Assembly: GCA_025331565.1 (NCBI GenBank)
Contig: JAFREQ010000027.1
Location: 1,745,501-1,809,500, forward strand
Direction: 5' to 3'
From: Holacanthus passer
Lineage: Eukaryota > Chordata > Actinopteri > Pomacanthidae
DNA: 64,000 nt
Shown: piece by piece, positions 26,384 to 38,500 of the stretch
Layout of the letters: each line of letters starts with the position of its first letter
How positions within the stretch are numbered: position 1 is the stretch's first letter
Program-made: the position numbers and the translations under genes
Notes under the pieces: generated by a model
What the model was told of the DNA's origin: nothing
The model's database searches: none
The model's input: the letters and a program-made list of their open reading frames with translations, nothing else

Positions 26384-26540
26384 TGTGTCTGAGCCAGTGT
26401 TTGTGTGTTTGACGGTTTCTGGAGGTTAATATACGCCTGGTGTAACGAGAGGGAAATTGCTTTATGCCGCTAAGCCCTCGGGCTAGAACATCACAGTTAT
26501 GATGAACAAGAGTTTTACAAAGCCTTCACTTAAGAGGCTG

Positions 26541-26541
<1 letters not shown>

Positions 26542-26572
<31 letters not shown>

Positions 26573-26585
26573 CACACACACACAC
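26542..26585. repeat. (CA)n microsatellite
   Basis: CA units with one AACA interruption. It lies about 160 bp from the preceding GT run, in the opposite sense. Confidence 0.95.
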
Positions 26586-26868
26586 GAGTGCATGCATGTT
26601 TTCCTATGATATCCCCACACACATGCACATGATACAGGCATACATTATATGGAGCCTTACCCTCTATCATTTTGTGTTCAGACAATGAGTGTGTCTCCCT
26701 TTGGGGTGTGTGTGTGTATGTCACTGTATGAGTGGAGCTGTCACAGAGCAGATTGTCCCATCTCTCATCATGGCATGGTCGTAGGGTCAGGGGGGGGAGG
26801 GAGGGGGGTGTGGGCGGCTTGATGTCTTTGCTGATATAAAACCCTGTCAACTGGAGACAGGACCTGTC

Positions 26869-26870
<2 letters not shown>

Positions 26871-26908
<38 letters not shown>

Positions 26909-26917
26909 GTGTGTGAG
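26871..26917. repeat. (GT)n microsatellite
   Basis: A GT run of about 37 bp with a short interrupted tail. Confidence 0.95.
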
Positions 26918-27076
26918 ACAGAAAGACTCTGATAAGTGCCTGCGTCTATCAGGCAGTCAGGACAGTGAGGACCTGATTGAAGGCAGTCTAAAAGGTCAAA
27001 GTCAAGAGTCAGTTCAAAGAGCTGAAAAGTATCTGTTTAGTGATTGAGGTTTGGCCATAAAGATGTGCCTGAAAAT

Positions 27077-27081
27077 ACACA

Positions 27082-27112
<31 letters not shown>

Positions 27113-27113
27113 G
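27077..27113. repeat. (CA)n microsatellite
   Basis: A CA run with one CCCA interruption. Confidence 0.95.
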
Positions 27114-27599
27114 CATAGGTGCAAACACATTTCAGGGATCAATAGAATCAGGGACAATGCTGTAATTCAGTGTAACAATAATGAATGTTCCAATTAGGCT
27201 GCACTCAGCAATACATCCTCAGTGTACAGCTGTTACATCGAGGTGTGCCTGTGTGTGCCGGCCAGGATGTGTGTGTATGTGTGTGTTTGCGAGTGGTTAA
27301 GTGTGTTTGGGAGATGTATTTCTACTGTACCATCTATCTCTGTCCTGCCTGCACTCCAACATTCACAGTAAGATTGCAGCTTATTACCTGTCCCTGCTGT
27401 GCTGTCCTGAGGGACGACCACGGGATATTGCTGCTCAGGGAGCTGCTGTGTGGAGGTCAGAGGAGCGTTGGCCCTCTTATGCTGCCGTGGCCACAGGAGT
27501 AATACCTACAGCTGCATGATGGTGGCTAAGTATTTTAAGTTAAATGCTAGAGAAATGTCAATATATTTGGACAGTTAATCTCATGAAGAGTTAGGCTTG

Positions 27600-28429
27600 A
27601 GTTTGCGCTTAACTACTTTTAAAAAAAAAAAATAGTCACGATAAAATTGATGTCGATAACGATGATAAGCTTTTGATATTTTTACTTTGTATTGATAGAT
27701 CTAACAGCGTCACACAGCAAAAATAAATGCGACAGTAGCCAGTCAGTCTGCAATTTTACACGCATTTCCTACTGCAAAACACTGTTTGAGAAGAAAGCGG
27801 ATGTAAATGTGGATGTCCTCTGAAAAGGAGGAAAAATAACGAGTGAAATTGAGGGGCACATAAACAGCTTTTGACTCTCTGCCTCTGCTCTCTGTGCTTC
27901 TGCCTGTTTGCACGAGGGCGGCCAGAGCTCCTCCACACACAGACAGTGGACGGCAGCGTAACTTCAGAGCCGAGCTCACAGTCGAGGGAATGAAACAGAC
28001 TTTAGGTTGTAGTATTTTACCAGAGTAAACAACGACAATGCTCATTACTCATTATACATAAGTGCAACAAAAAGACAGTAGACAGTATGTTCAATTTATC
28101 AAACACCTGTTGAACACAAACCTGCAGAAATGGGAAATGTCTTCGGGCACTCTGTCTGTCTGCAGTAACTTTCTGCACCCTATTTATCCATGGTTTGTTT
28201 TACGCAGCCATACGGAGCTCGTTATGCTTAAGTGCTGATTGTGAACTCGTGTTATCCTCAGAACTGTTTGAGGAAATTGTCTGCGAGGAAATACAATATG
28301 CACAGATAAGCAGGATGTTACATCAGTCTTTATCAGGATACTCTTCAAACTGGCAGCAAGTCAATATCAATATTGATCAATATGGTATTACTGTTAACCT
28401 GGCATTAATAAGCTTTCTTTACAGCTTAA
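27600..28429. repeat. Possible degenerate interspersed element
   Basis: The left end carries an A run followed by AGTCACGATAAAATTGATG and GATAACGATGATAAGC. The right end carries AAGTCAATATCAATATTGATCAATATGG. GAT/ATC-rich ends around an 800 bp core look like the ends of fish non-autonomous hAT elements that I have seen, but the terminal inverted match here is weak and no target duplication is visible. The limits are approximate. Confidence 0.3.
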
Positions 28430-28640
28430 ATTAATTGATTAGTTCATTTATAGTAAATAATCAGTTAATTGTTTGGGTTTACAAACAATAAAATCAAACA
28501 TTTTTGCTGCTTTTCTTTGACCTCGATGATAGAAAGGTGAATATTTTGGCTTTGTGTTAAGACAACAAAAGAAGTTTGAAGAAAAGAACTTTTACTTGAG
28601 AAAATAATCAGAAGTTTTATAGATAATTGAAATAATGGGT
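28430..28640 (-). repeat. Interspersed repeat family X, copy 4 (inverted, decayed)
   Basis: It contains TTTTTGCTGCTTTTCTTTGA, GATGATAG, GAATATTTTGG, AAGAAGTTTGAAGA and TTGAGAAAATAATCAGAAG. These are in the order expected for the reverse complement of the family at 12978-13311. The ends are eroded and part of the middle is missing. Confidence 0.55.
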
Positions 28641-30376
28641 AGCTGCTCATTATCACAATTCTGTTCCCACTGTGATCGGACCTATCCAGGTTAGGTAGAT
28701 GGAGCCAACAGACATGATGCTCTCAGTTCTGTAGTGTTTGAATCTTGCAGATTGCATTTACATCTGGATGAGATCTGTTCACAGTCAGTAGCAACCTAAT
28801 CACATTCCATTATAAATGCATGGAAACCTTGCATTAACATGCCTTTTTCCTTCCAGATAACATATCCAGTAATATACTGTTCATACCAGGTGTAAACAGG
28901 GTCTCAATGTGAGCTCAGGCTCGTGCAGTACTTTGGTTGCTAATTGAGCAATTAGCCTGATACCTGACGAGGTCACCGTATATCTCTCTATTCCATTAAT
29001 CATACTGGGTTCCACACTTTTGTTCCACTAACCTTTTGCAAAATACAACCACAACCTTCGTCTGTCTTTGACACATCCTCTTGCAGCCCTCTGTGTTTGA
29101 ATGAATAGTGGGTTGACATTTTGTGAATCCTGCTAAGGAAGAGAAATCATTTTGGGAGGTGCTGAATTTGTCTGCTTTTTGTGCAAAATGAAAATGTTGT
29201 CCCTGTCACCACAGCTATGCCTTTAACACCCACACAGCACAAGAGTGATTGCGACATCCCTGCTGCATATGCCACCGTCTGCTGAAAGGATCCCAGGAGA
29301 GATGGAGGTTTGCTAAAAGTTTTAGCAGTGCAGAGGTGGTGTGACTCCCTCTGCTCTTTGACTCCGCATCGTCTTATTTTTTTCCGGGATAGATGGAATT
29401 GCATGACTTGCTCGTGTATATCTGTTTTTCACCTCATCCTTTCACGTCTTCAATACCATGATGTTTACCTGAACTTTTCTCTCAGACCACGTTTGACCTC
29501 TGGGAAAGAAAGCTGCAACCAGGAACAGTTCAAGATTCTTATGTCAGGTATAAAGACAGTACACAACCCAGGGTCATATCATCAATAGAGAATCTCCACT
29601 GTCCATCACAATTCAAACATATGATTTGTTATGTCAACCACAGGAGGTGAAAATGACAGTAGAAAATCATGCACATTTATTTGTGCAAACATTCTTATAC
29701 TAACAGATTTTGGAAAGTTTGAGACCAGTTCAGGTGATGATGAATTAAGGCAATGAGAGTTGTAAGACACTGTTGCTAGTTTATCTACCAGAGGTTGTCA
29801 GGTTGTCTTTTGGGTTGATGCTTTGTGTTTGAGGATCCATCACTCAGCATCGGTCTACCTGAAGAAAACCATCACAACTCATTTTTAATGGTTTATTTCA
29901 TTATTTAAATGTTTTAATGAGGCGGCGTTCAGTGCACATTACTTAGCACTGATGTGACAAGTTACAGTGCTGTATGAATTATTTTCAAATGTAATTTCAG
30001 TTATAAAAAAAAAAAAGGTCCAAACATCCCAATTTCAACTTTATTTTTTATTTAAAACATTTTCTTATTTATTTACAACATTTTTTTTTTTTTATATTTT
30101 AGATACCGCACAAAACAAAACCCCCACTAACCCCACCTCCCTCTCCCCTTCCGAACCCATCCCTGTTTAACCTCCAGCCTGTCACAGTCTGTCACAAAGC
30201 CTAGCGTGAGAGCGCTGTCATGTGTGTCTCGGAGGAAGCACTCGTAATTATGTTGTTGTTGTTGTTGTCATCACTGCCACAGTGCTTGCATACTGTAAAA
30301 GTACGCAGACATACAAAAAAATATCACATACTGCTACACATAACTAGAGATGTCAATGTAGTTGTTGATGCCTTGT
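28641..30376. other. Noncoding stretch, no gene seen
   Basis: A single-copy-looking, AT-rich stretch with T and A runs at about 30006-30017 and 30081-30093. No recognisable exon. Confidence 0.55.
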
Positions 30377-30601
30377 TTAAAGTTTCATCGTCCATGGAGA
30401 GTTCAAGTTAACGTTAGCTGCAGGTGACTTGTCTTTCAGGCTGTCAAACACAGTACACTCTTCAGCTTTTGGATATATTTTGTGTTTGACCTGGTGTTTC
30501 CTCAGGTTGGACATGTTGCCCTGGACAACCTCGAATTGCACATTACAAACATTGCAGTGAGTGTAAACACACTTGCGACAGGTTTCAGCTGACTTGAACA
30601 A
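30377..30601 (-). mobile_element. BED-type zinc-finger frame, remnant of a hAT-like transposon
   Basis: A minus-strand frame of 74 codons contains a zinc-finger pattern of C-x2-C-x16-H-x3-H (C16, C19, H36, H40; DNA 30482-30556). It has G28-N29-x-S31-N32-L33 before the histidines, which is the signature of BED fingers carried by hAT transposases and by ZBED genes derived from them. The flank at about 30745-30785 contains AAAGTACCAAGTTTGGTACC, the kind of sequence often seen at the 5' side of such elements. No transposase catalytic region follows on the minus strand, so only the N-terminal part remains. The frame is open across the finger, which suggests moderate age. A domesticated ZBED exon is possible but has no support from neighbouring exons. 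Confidence 0.55.
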
Positions 30602-30624
30602 GCGGCCGGGGTGATGTAGTCTTG

Positions 30625-30656
<32 letters not shown>

Positions 30657-32244
30657 ATACTCTCAGCATCACCCAGATGGTACTGAAATTTGGCATCACT
30701 TGATTTAATGTCAATTGGTTCTTGTTATTGCTAATGTAATTTGGTCCGTACACTTAAAAGTACCAAGTTTGGTACCAACACTAATGAGCACTTTGTTGTG
30801 TATTTTCTGCTTGTGGTGTTTTAATAAGTTTTTAATGTCTGTGGAGTTAAAACCTGGGACTCCCCACCAGTATCTACCACCAAGTCCAGCTGCCTTAGAT
30901 TCAGCCGCCCTTGGATAACCATGACCTGGATGACTGAGAATCATCACAGACATTGTTATATTAAATGCATCTCTATAAAACATTAGACATTGGTGGTGTG
31001 ACATGTTATTTTTTTTAACTGATGTGATTTTGCCCAAATGGCAGATGTTCGATTTTTCTACCAGGCCGGTCTTCTCTGTGTGAGCAATTTCCCTCTTGCA
31101 TGAATTCTCTTTAAAAGCAGGACTTTGACTGAAAGCCTGTACAGCATGTTCAGTCCCAGGAAGTTTGAAGTAGTTAACTCATATTATGAAAGGGGGAAAG
31201 TATTTTCCTTAACATTTACCATGTTCACATTTTTGCTTTAGGTGTTGTAGAGCGCTTTTAATATGCAAGAAAACCTCCTGAGCCAATAGCTGCTCTCCAC
31301 AATGAGGAAACTGCTGCAGAGCCCCAGCCAGGGAGAGAGACTGCGGAGCAGGGAGGACTAGCTGCCAGGCCCCCTGCTGATTAGCTTGATTAATTAGACC
31401 TAGACTTTATCAAAGTGATATTTAGAGTTTGTATGCAAAGAGGCCCCCAGTAACAGCAGTTGGTGCAGTATTTGTGCTGTCATTGTGCCTGTTTGCTTTG
31501 CTCTCTCTCTTGAATAAACATCCACTGTTTATTCCCGTCTCACTCCCATAACCCTTATGATACCAATGTACTTAAAATACTACAGCCTCCTTTTGAAAAT
31601 CATAATTTCCTTTTATGTCTTGATTTGTCAGCATCACTGTTGAACAAAATGAGTGTCACTCTGAGTTGCGCAGCTTGAAGTTTGTAGTTATTTTCTTTAT
31701 AGATCTGAGTTCTTGGCTGTCAGAACTCGCTTGTGGAGAGGCTTTTTTTCATAAACACTCATTGACTCTTCTTCCTCAAATCACAGGAGAAACCCTCTTT
31801 TTGCCAGCTATGCAGGGCTTGTCAGCCCGTGCCAGAGGCGAAGGTGTCACTGTGCCAAAGACCAAAACATTCAAATGTTCTGGCCATTTTTTTACTCCTA
31901 TCATCAGGTCTCCTATAGAATTCTCATATCTCCGTTCCCTCTTTATTTTGGCCACAATAGCCATCTCTGCCAAAAGCGTTATATTGTTAACCAGAGAACA
32001 CATGCAGCGTTCTTGTGTGTCAGAGAGGGAGGAAAAAATACTGTTGTATGTGTTCGTTTATCAGGTTTGTTTATCATGCGTGCCGATAAGCCCTTCAGAC
32101 AGACTGGCAGATGGGCTGCGTGTGAAATTACTTTTTCTTTCGCTTTCCAATAACTTCATATAATATCTTCCATTTCTCTTCTTCTCTTTCCCTTACACTC
32201 GCACACATTGCTACTCTTTCATTTACACACACACACACACACAG
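30602..32244. other. Noncoding stretch, no gene seen
   Basis: It includes a CT run (30624-30656) and the probable non-coding flank of the BED element to about 31060. A + strand frame of 165 codons at 31666-32163 has no recognisable domain and is not called. Confidence 0.5.
30624..30656. repeat. (CT)n microsatellite
   Basis: A CT run with one TTT interruption, next to the BED-finger frame. Confidence 0.93.
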
Positions 32245-32478
32245 GCGTGTTTCCATCACTTCAGAGGACATTACATTGACTTCCACTCATTCCAGGGAGA
32301 CTTCCCCTAACCCTAACTATAACCACTTCCTGCCTATGTCTAACCCTTAACCTAAGCCGAACCTTAACACACATTTTCATCCTAAAACTTAATGATTAAC
32401 ATGATGGGAACTTGCATTTTGTCTCCATAAGGAAGATGAGTCCCCACAATGTGACTGTGTAAAAAGATTTATGTCCCC

Positions 32479-32481
<3 letters not shown>
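32245..32481 (+). repeat. Interspersed repeat family Z, copy 2
   Basis: It lies between CA runs at 32226-32244 and 32482-32535. The order of words is TACATTGACTTCCACTCATT, GGGAGACTTCCCCTAACCC, a run of CTAACC/CTTAACC variants, CATTTTGTCTCCATAAGG, then GTCCCCACAATGTGACTGTG. Copy 1 (16085-16308) carries the same order on the other strand. A unit consistently bordered by CA microsatellites suggests that the dinucleotide runs are part of, or seeded by, the element. Confidence 0.65.
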
Positions 32482-32534
<53 letters not shown>

Positions 32535-32535
32535 C
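32482..32535. repeat. (CA)n microsatellite
   Basis: A nearly pure CA run of about 54 bp at the right border of family Z copy 2. Confidence 0.97.
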
Positions 32536-35500
32536 TCAATTACTCTCTCTCCCAGACACATATCGCTTTACTCTCTCACCCTTTATGTTCGATCAATCTC
32601 GCCCCTGTCTCTTCCTACCGGCAGCCAATAGTGGAGCTGATGGCGTAAAGGCCATTTTCTGTGAATCAGAGCGTTGTTGTGTCTTTCCCATTAGCTATTC
32701 ATGAGCTCTCCTGGCTCAGGTTTGTGTACCTGGATCGGAGCGGGCTGCGTTCAGGAGATGCAGTGGCTGACTGGATGTGGATTAACGAGAGTGTCACGTT
32801 TAATACAGGCATGTGATGTCACCAGGAGAGAGCGAGAGGGAGATAGAATACTTGTTTATCTCATCAGCAGACTAAAGGAAAAGCAGGTCTTGACCCGCAC
32901 CAATTTGTTTTGTACGGCTGAAACAGAAGATAGATTAGCCATGTCTGCGAATGTGTGTCGGTGTTCCAGCAAGAGCCGCGTGCACTTGTTGATGTTTTAA
33001 CACCTGCGCCGTGCCTGTACAGTATTTCTCAGCGCTCGCCCTTTGTCATCATAATCATAAAGACAGATATAAATAATAAAAGGAAAGAAATCAAGAGCGA
33101 TGGAGAGACTGAAATGAGGGAGTGAATGAGTAAAAGTGCTGACTGTGTGAGGGTGGGGGGGGTTGATGGAACGCTTCATCATCGCCCGCAATGCTAAATG
33201 ACAGCATGAGAGGGAAGGAGCGAGGCGGAGGAGATGGAGATGACGGTGCAGGCCGCTTAGGTGGAGAAGCAAAGAGAAGAGAGGAGGAGGAGGAGGAATC
33301 AAAGGGAACTGAGAGGGCATTCAATGAAGTGAGAGGGAAAGAGAGTGAGCGAGGTGAGAGGTGGTGTATGTACTCTCCTCAAATCACTTGTCCTTTTTAT
33401 CTGGAGTTCAACTGAGCTGGACTATAAAGGACACGGATTACCAGCCACTTCTCTCTCTGTCTCTATACCTCTCTTTCTCTATAGTATATCAATAGCATAT
33501 TTTAAGTCCACATAAGTCCGTATATTGACTGCAAGATACCTGCATACAGTACGTGCACACACACACATTTCCCCACATTGACTTACAAATTGCAAGAAGA
33601 GTCGGGGAGATGAAACTCTGAACTTTGAGCTCCTGACTAGCTTTGAAGTTCTCAGACATTTCTCTCTTTCAGCCTCTCTTGTCCCTCACCTATAATGTGT
33701 GTGTGCTGGGGGGGTGGAGGCTTTTGTAATTGTGCATTTTTTTCTTTATGTTCTTCAAGCTCCCTTCTCCCAGCTACAGCTTTCTCTCTCACGACCGTTT
33801 ATTGGAGGTGACCCCATCCTCCTTGTGTTTTTGTGTGTGTATCTATGTGTGACACCTGAATGTGTGTATAGATGTTCTGGGCTTCAGTCAGTGCCTCCAG
33901 ATTTTTTAACATTATTTCTTGTTTGGAGAGAGGTGAAGGCAAGGTTAAGTCAGAGAGGTTTTTTTTTTAGCAGATCTGTGGTCATGCTGATATAAAGACA
34001 TTTTAACCCATTTTTTGCCATGTGTAATAATTTGTATTGTAACATATTCAAACAGCAGAAAAAGCATACTAATGTACTTGATTCCCATATTGCATGAATC
34101 ATTATCCACTGTCAAAAAACTGATGAGCAGTTTAACAAGAGTTGGAAATAGATAATGGAAGAACTCATATTTGGCCCGTCTTATTTTAGTCCAGTGATTC
34201 AGTAACTCTTACACATACACACACACAGATCCACAGTGTGTTTCTGTATCTCCCCTGACATGAACTCAGGTTATGCAGAGTTTGAATGAGTTGTCCTGTC
34301 TCTTTGCATTATGTGCCGATGACTGTTTTCTTGTCTGTCTGCACATGGACACTTTTGAAATGTTGTTTTTGTTTTTCTCTTGAGCCCAGGCCAAGAATCT
34401 GTTCACTTACCCCTGAAAGGTTTATATTCCCCACTGGAATTTACTCATGCAGGTTTGTGTGACTTAATCTGAGTGTTATAGTGAAGGTTCGTGCAATTTT
34501 CCACCGGTATCTGGTGGAAAACTGCAGGTAGCTCGAAGCATGTGGTATTCCTGCTGTTCAAAGAACTTCAGTCATGAAGACTAAAAGAAAGTAATGACTG
34601 ACTCGCCCACCACTCTGCTTGTTAAACTGGGACAACCACTGCTATTAATGACTTTTTGGTGAAATTGAGAAAAGTGTACCTGCAAACAAGCGCAACTCAA
34701 GTTTGTCTCAGAGTATTTGTGACAGCAAGATAATTAAAGATATTTTCAACAGCCATCTCTTTAAACCGCCCTCGCGAGCGTCTCTTAAATTTCCACCCAA
34801 AAGAAATCTAAAAATATCCACTCCATCAGCTCACCGACACGCTGAGAAATTGAAAAGCTAAACAGTGAATTATTCTGCAAACAATGAGAACATATGCCTC
34901 AAACACTTCTTTGTCTGTGCTTTCTTAGTCATTATCAGTTGACTTGTTTGCTATTACTGGAAACATCTGTGCTTGGATGGGTATGTCTCTGACCTTCTGT
35001 GTGTGTGTATATTTGTGCCTAAGCTCTCGCATATGTGTATAAACGTGGAAGTAAGTAAACACCGAGAAAAGAAAGTCATATTGTATCTTGGCAAGGACAT
35101 TTGTCAGTGTTATTGAATTAATTTGAGTCTGTAAGAGGAACGCTTACCGAGACGGAGTCTGCCCTTCAAACGGTGTGTCACTGAGCTGCCCTTGTCTGAG
35201 GGGGAGGGAGGGAAGTTGGGAGAATGAGGGAGACGAGGAAGACGTGGTGTGTGTTGCAGTTGGTGGCAGATGTTGTCACTGTGGAGAGGAGGAAGAAGAG
35301 GAAGTAAACATCCACATTTGCGCACACGTACTTGCATCCACAGAGCATATGGACTCATTCACAGTCAGACACAAGCACGACATGCACACACACACACACA
35401 CACACACACACCCTGAAACACCTCCCACGTACCCGACAACAACAAATTAGTTAAAATGTGCGAAGAAAAGGGCAGAGGGACAAAGACAGTGAATGAGTTA

Positions 35501-38500
35501 GTGAGAGAAGCAGGTCGGAGAAGTGAAACTTAAAGCTATTAAGTTTTTCTGCACCCACACAGGTAACAGGTAAATGGCACAGCCAGAGGACATAACATGC
35601 ACTCCTTTTGAATAGTGAGCCATGCTTCAGTCCAGCTCCGAATCAATGCTACAGGATCGAGATGAAAAGAGGATGGAGGTGAACACAGGGCGAGGATGGT
35701 GGAGACTGATGAAGGCCGATTTGATAAAAGGCTGGAAAGGCAGATGAAAGAGTGAAGATTGCGGCACACAGTTCAGAGTTTATGGCCAGGATGGACACTG
35801 GAGACGTGCTCCTGGTTCTTGCCTGAGTTTTTTTCCGGGCACCAGTACAAATGAACAGAGCATAAATTACTCATCACCAGCACTGACGTCAGTGTTTCCC
35901 CGTGGGGTTGATTCCACAGTCTTCAGATAGATTTCCTTTGAGGGGTGACGTCAGGCAGTGAGAACATTAGCGCCTTTTCAGAGGTAAAAGTCTGTTTTGT
36001 TGTTTCACTCTGTATCGGAGTGTTGGAAAAAAGTTCAAATTTAGACATTAGTCATGTCTGTGTCGAACAATCTCGTTCTTCTTGGTGGTCTATTTTAAAC
36101 CTGTCTGTTCTTCTGCATTTAAACCTCTGCGGTTTTATTCACACCATGATGTCGCATGAGAATTGTTGAGGTCACATATGATCCGTTAAGGTCACATGCC
36201 AGTCACATGGGAGTCAATACAGTCACATGAATTAAGATAGGAGGAAGTGTGAAACCGCCCGGTAGTCAGGATGCATCGCAAGTAGCTGATAGCCTAAAAT
36301 ATTTAGACTACCTGTTGAAAATGCCCCAAAGGTGAGACACCTTCTGAATATGATGTCTCAGGTGACGTGAACTTAACCACTCACATGTGACCTCAGTGGC
36401 TCTCATGTGACATCCTGGTGTGACTGACTTGCAGAGGTTGGATGAGTTGTGCATTCCAAGTTCATCGGTTTGATAAAAGTCTAAAGCCCTATTTGCTTGG
36501 GACTAGTTTCACCTGGGGACCTAATGTGATTAACAAATTACCTCCTTACCTACGTCTGTTTTAGTCAAATTTACTGACATTATCACCTGGATATGAAGTC
36601 GAGGCTTCCTGAATGACAAGAGAAATGAACCTGAACCTGCTCCCACAATGCTGTTAAAACTTTACTTATAATGCAGCGTCCATAATTCACCAGGAAAACA
36701 AAAAGCCTTGCAAAAAAAAAAAAACCCTGCGAAAAGCCTGTGTTTGGCTAGTGTGGTTAATTTGTGGTAGAATTTTTACTTTACAAATGAGAGATTCACG
36801 TGGGATTAAGATCACAGACGATCTGCAATTATTACAAATTACTCAAGGCCCCCCAGGTAACACTCATCCTGTGCATATAGGGCTTAATTCTTATTTTAAT
36901 TAACCACAAACAGGATGGGATTGTTAAGTGGATAAAGCTATGTTCACCTTCTCGACTTGTTAGTCTGTCTTCAGTCTTATTTTTAGATCTTTTAAGCCTT
37001 TTTTGAGCAGAGGGCCGGACACAGACTGAGCCTCAGGATCTCTGAACTAATGCTCGGATAAAAAAAAGAGAGTGTATAGTGAAACAAAAAATAAAGGTAG
37101 TGCTGCTGTTTAGGATGCTCCCCCTCCGGCTCTCTTTGCGTTTCCCCTCCCTCACCCTTACTTCTCACCTGCCTTTCTTCACTCAGATGACCTTCTCCCT
37201 CTCCCACGTCCTCCTCCTGCTCCCTCGCCTCTTTACCTCTGTCTGGTCTGCCGGGCTGTTAGGACGATATCCTGGGTGCCACGGTTTTGATCTCCGCCTT
37301 CAATAATGAATGAAAGGATACGATTCGTCAATCACTTCAAAACCACCTAGCCCACAATGCCCAAGGTCAGGACAGTGGCAGCTGTCAGAGGGGATGATGG
37401 CTAGCGCAGACAGGTGTGCGGAGGGCTCCCGGACACATGCACCACACGTACACACTAAAGAGAGCACCTGCCCTTTGGTAGAGGACGGCCAGGCGAACAT
37501 TTTGCAAAACAGGGAAAGAAAAGGAGCTCCCTTAAGAGCTGGGATCCTCCTCTGAAGAGGCGAGGAGAGATATTGATAATGAAACAGTAGGACAATTAAA
37601 ATCACTTGCTGGCAGAAAGTGTGAGAGGCAGAGAAAAGATGAGCTGACAGAGAGATTAAGTTATACTGTAGTTTGCATTCTTTGAGGGCCACTGCCTCAG
37701 GTCCGTACAGACTTTAGAAGACCACACATTGCTTTCTCAGATTTGCGTATTCTGTACGTATAAGCTTGTGCGTACATCTGTGTGTGATGAAGGAGATGGA
37801 GCCTGGAGTCACGCTGTCAGATTATCACATGTCTGAATGCGGTCGTGTTTGTGAAGTCTCTCAGTATCGGTGTGGATCTGGGTCGAATGTGTGTGTGTGT
37901 GTGAAGCCCAGTGGCTGTGATGTGAAGGTGGTGCAGTGATTGTGTACGACAGGTTTCAAGAACAAACTGGTGATGCCCCCACCCACCGTTACATGCTGGC
38001 ACAAGTGGCACGCACACTTCTCCGCACTCTCTCCTCTGTCCACAAGCTCAACGCTGACTGATGGGTGAAGTTTGTTTTCTACCTGCAGAAAGGCTGTTTT
38101 AATGAGGGGATGTAAAATACTCAGGAGCAGACAGAGGGAGGGGGAGACTGGGGGATGAAAAGAAAGCGCAGCGAGTAAAACAGAGGAATAATTATTGTCT
38201 GCGTGTGTTTGCGTGTGTCATTCAAAAGTATCGAGGTGTTTTCACAGCAGCTTGTGTACACAACTTTCTTCAGAGAGAGACGGGGCCACCGTCTCAGCGG
38301 GAGGTATTTATTTCACTCCTTCCTTACTCTCCCATTCACCTCCTCTCTCCTCCTGTCTGCCTGTCTGCTCATCAGAAGATAGGAGCTGACAGTTGTGTGT
38401 ATGTGTGTTGTTTCGGTGTGGGTGTATGTCCGAGCAGATGTGCCCTGCAGTGTGGCCCACTTCTTAAATGTCACTGATCACAGCCTCTTCCACCTGATTA

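Larger units (their letters stand above)
23843..27599. other. Noncoding stretch, no gene seen
   Basis: The longest open frame is on the minus strand at 24663-25256 (197 codons). It has no domain that I recognise, no splice-site logic and no consistent composition, so I do not call it. Long GT/CA runs lie at 26325-26381, 26542-26585, 26871-26917 and 27077-27113. Confidence 0.5.

Noticed and set aside
31666..32163. Open frame of 165 codons on the + strand
   Set aside because: No family resemblance. It lies between repeats and has no exon-like borders.
32300..32370. Interstitial telomere repeat suggested by CCCTAACCCTAAC
   Set aside because: Only a few degenerate units are present, and they are part of an interspersed repeat with a second copy at 16085-16308.
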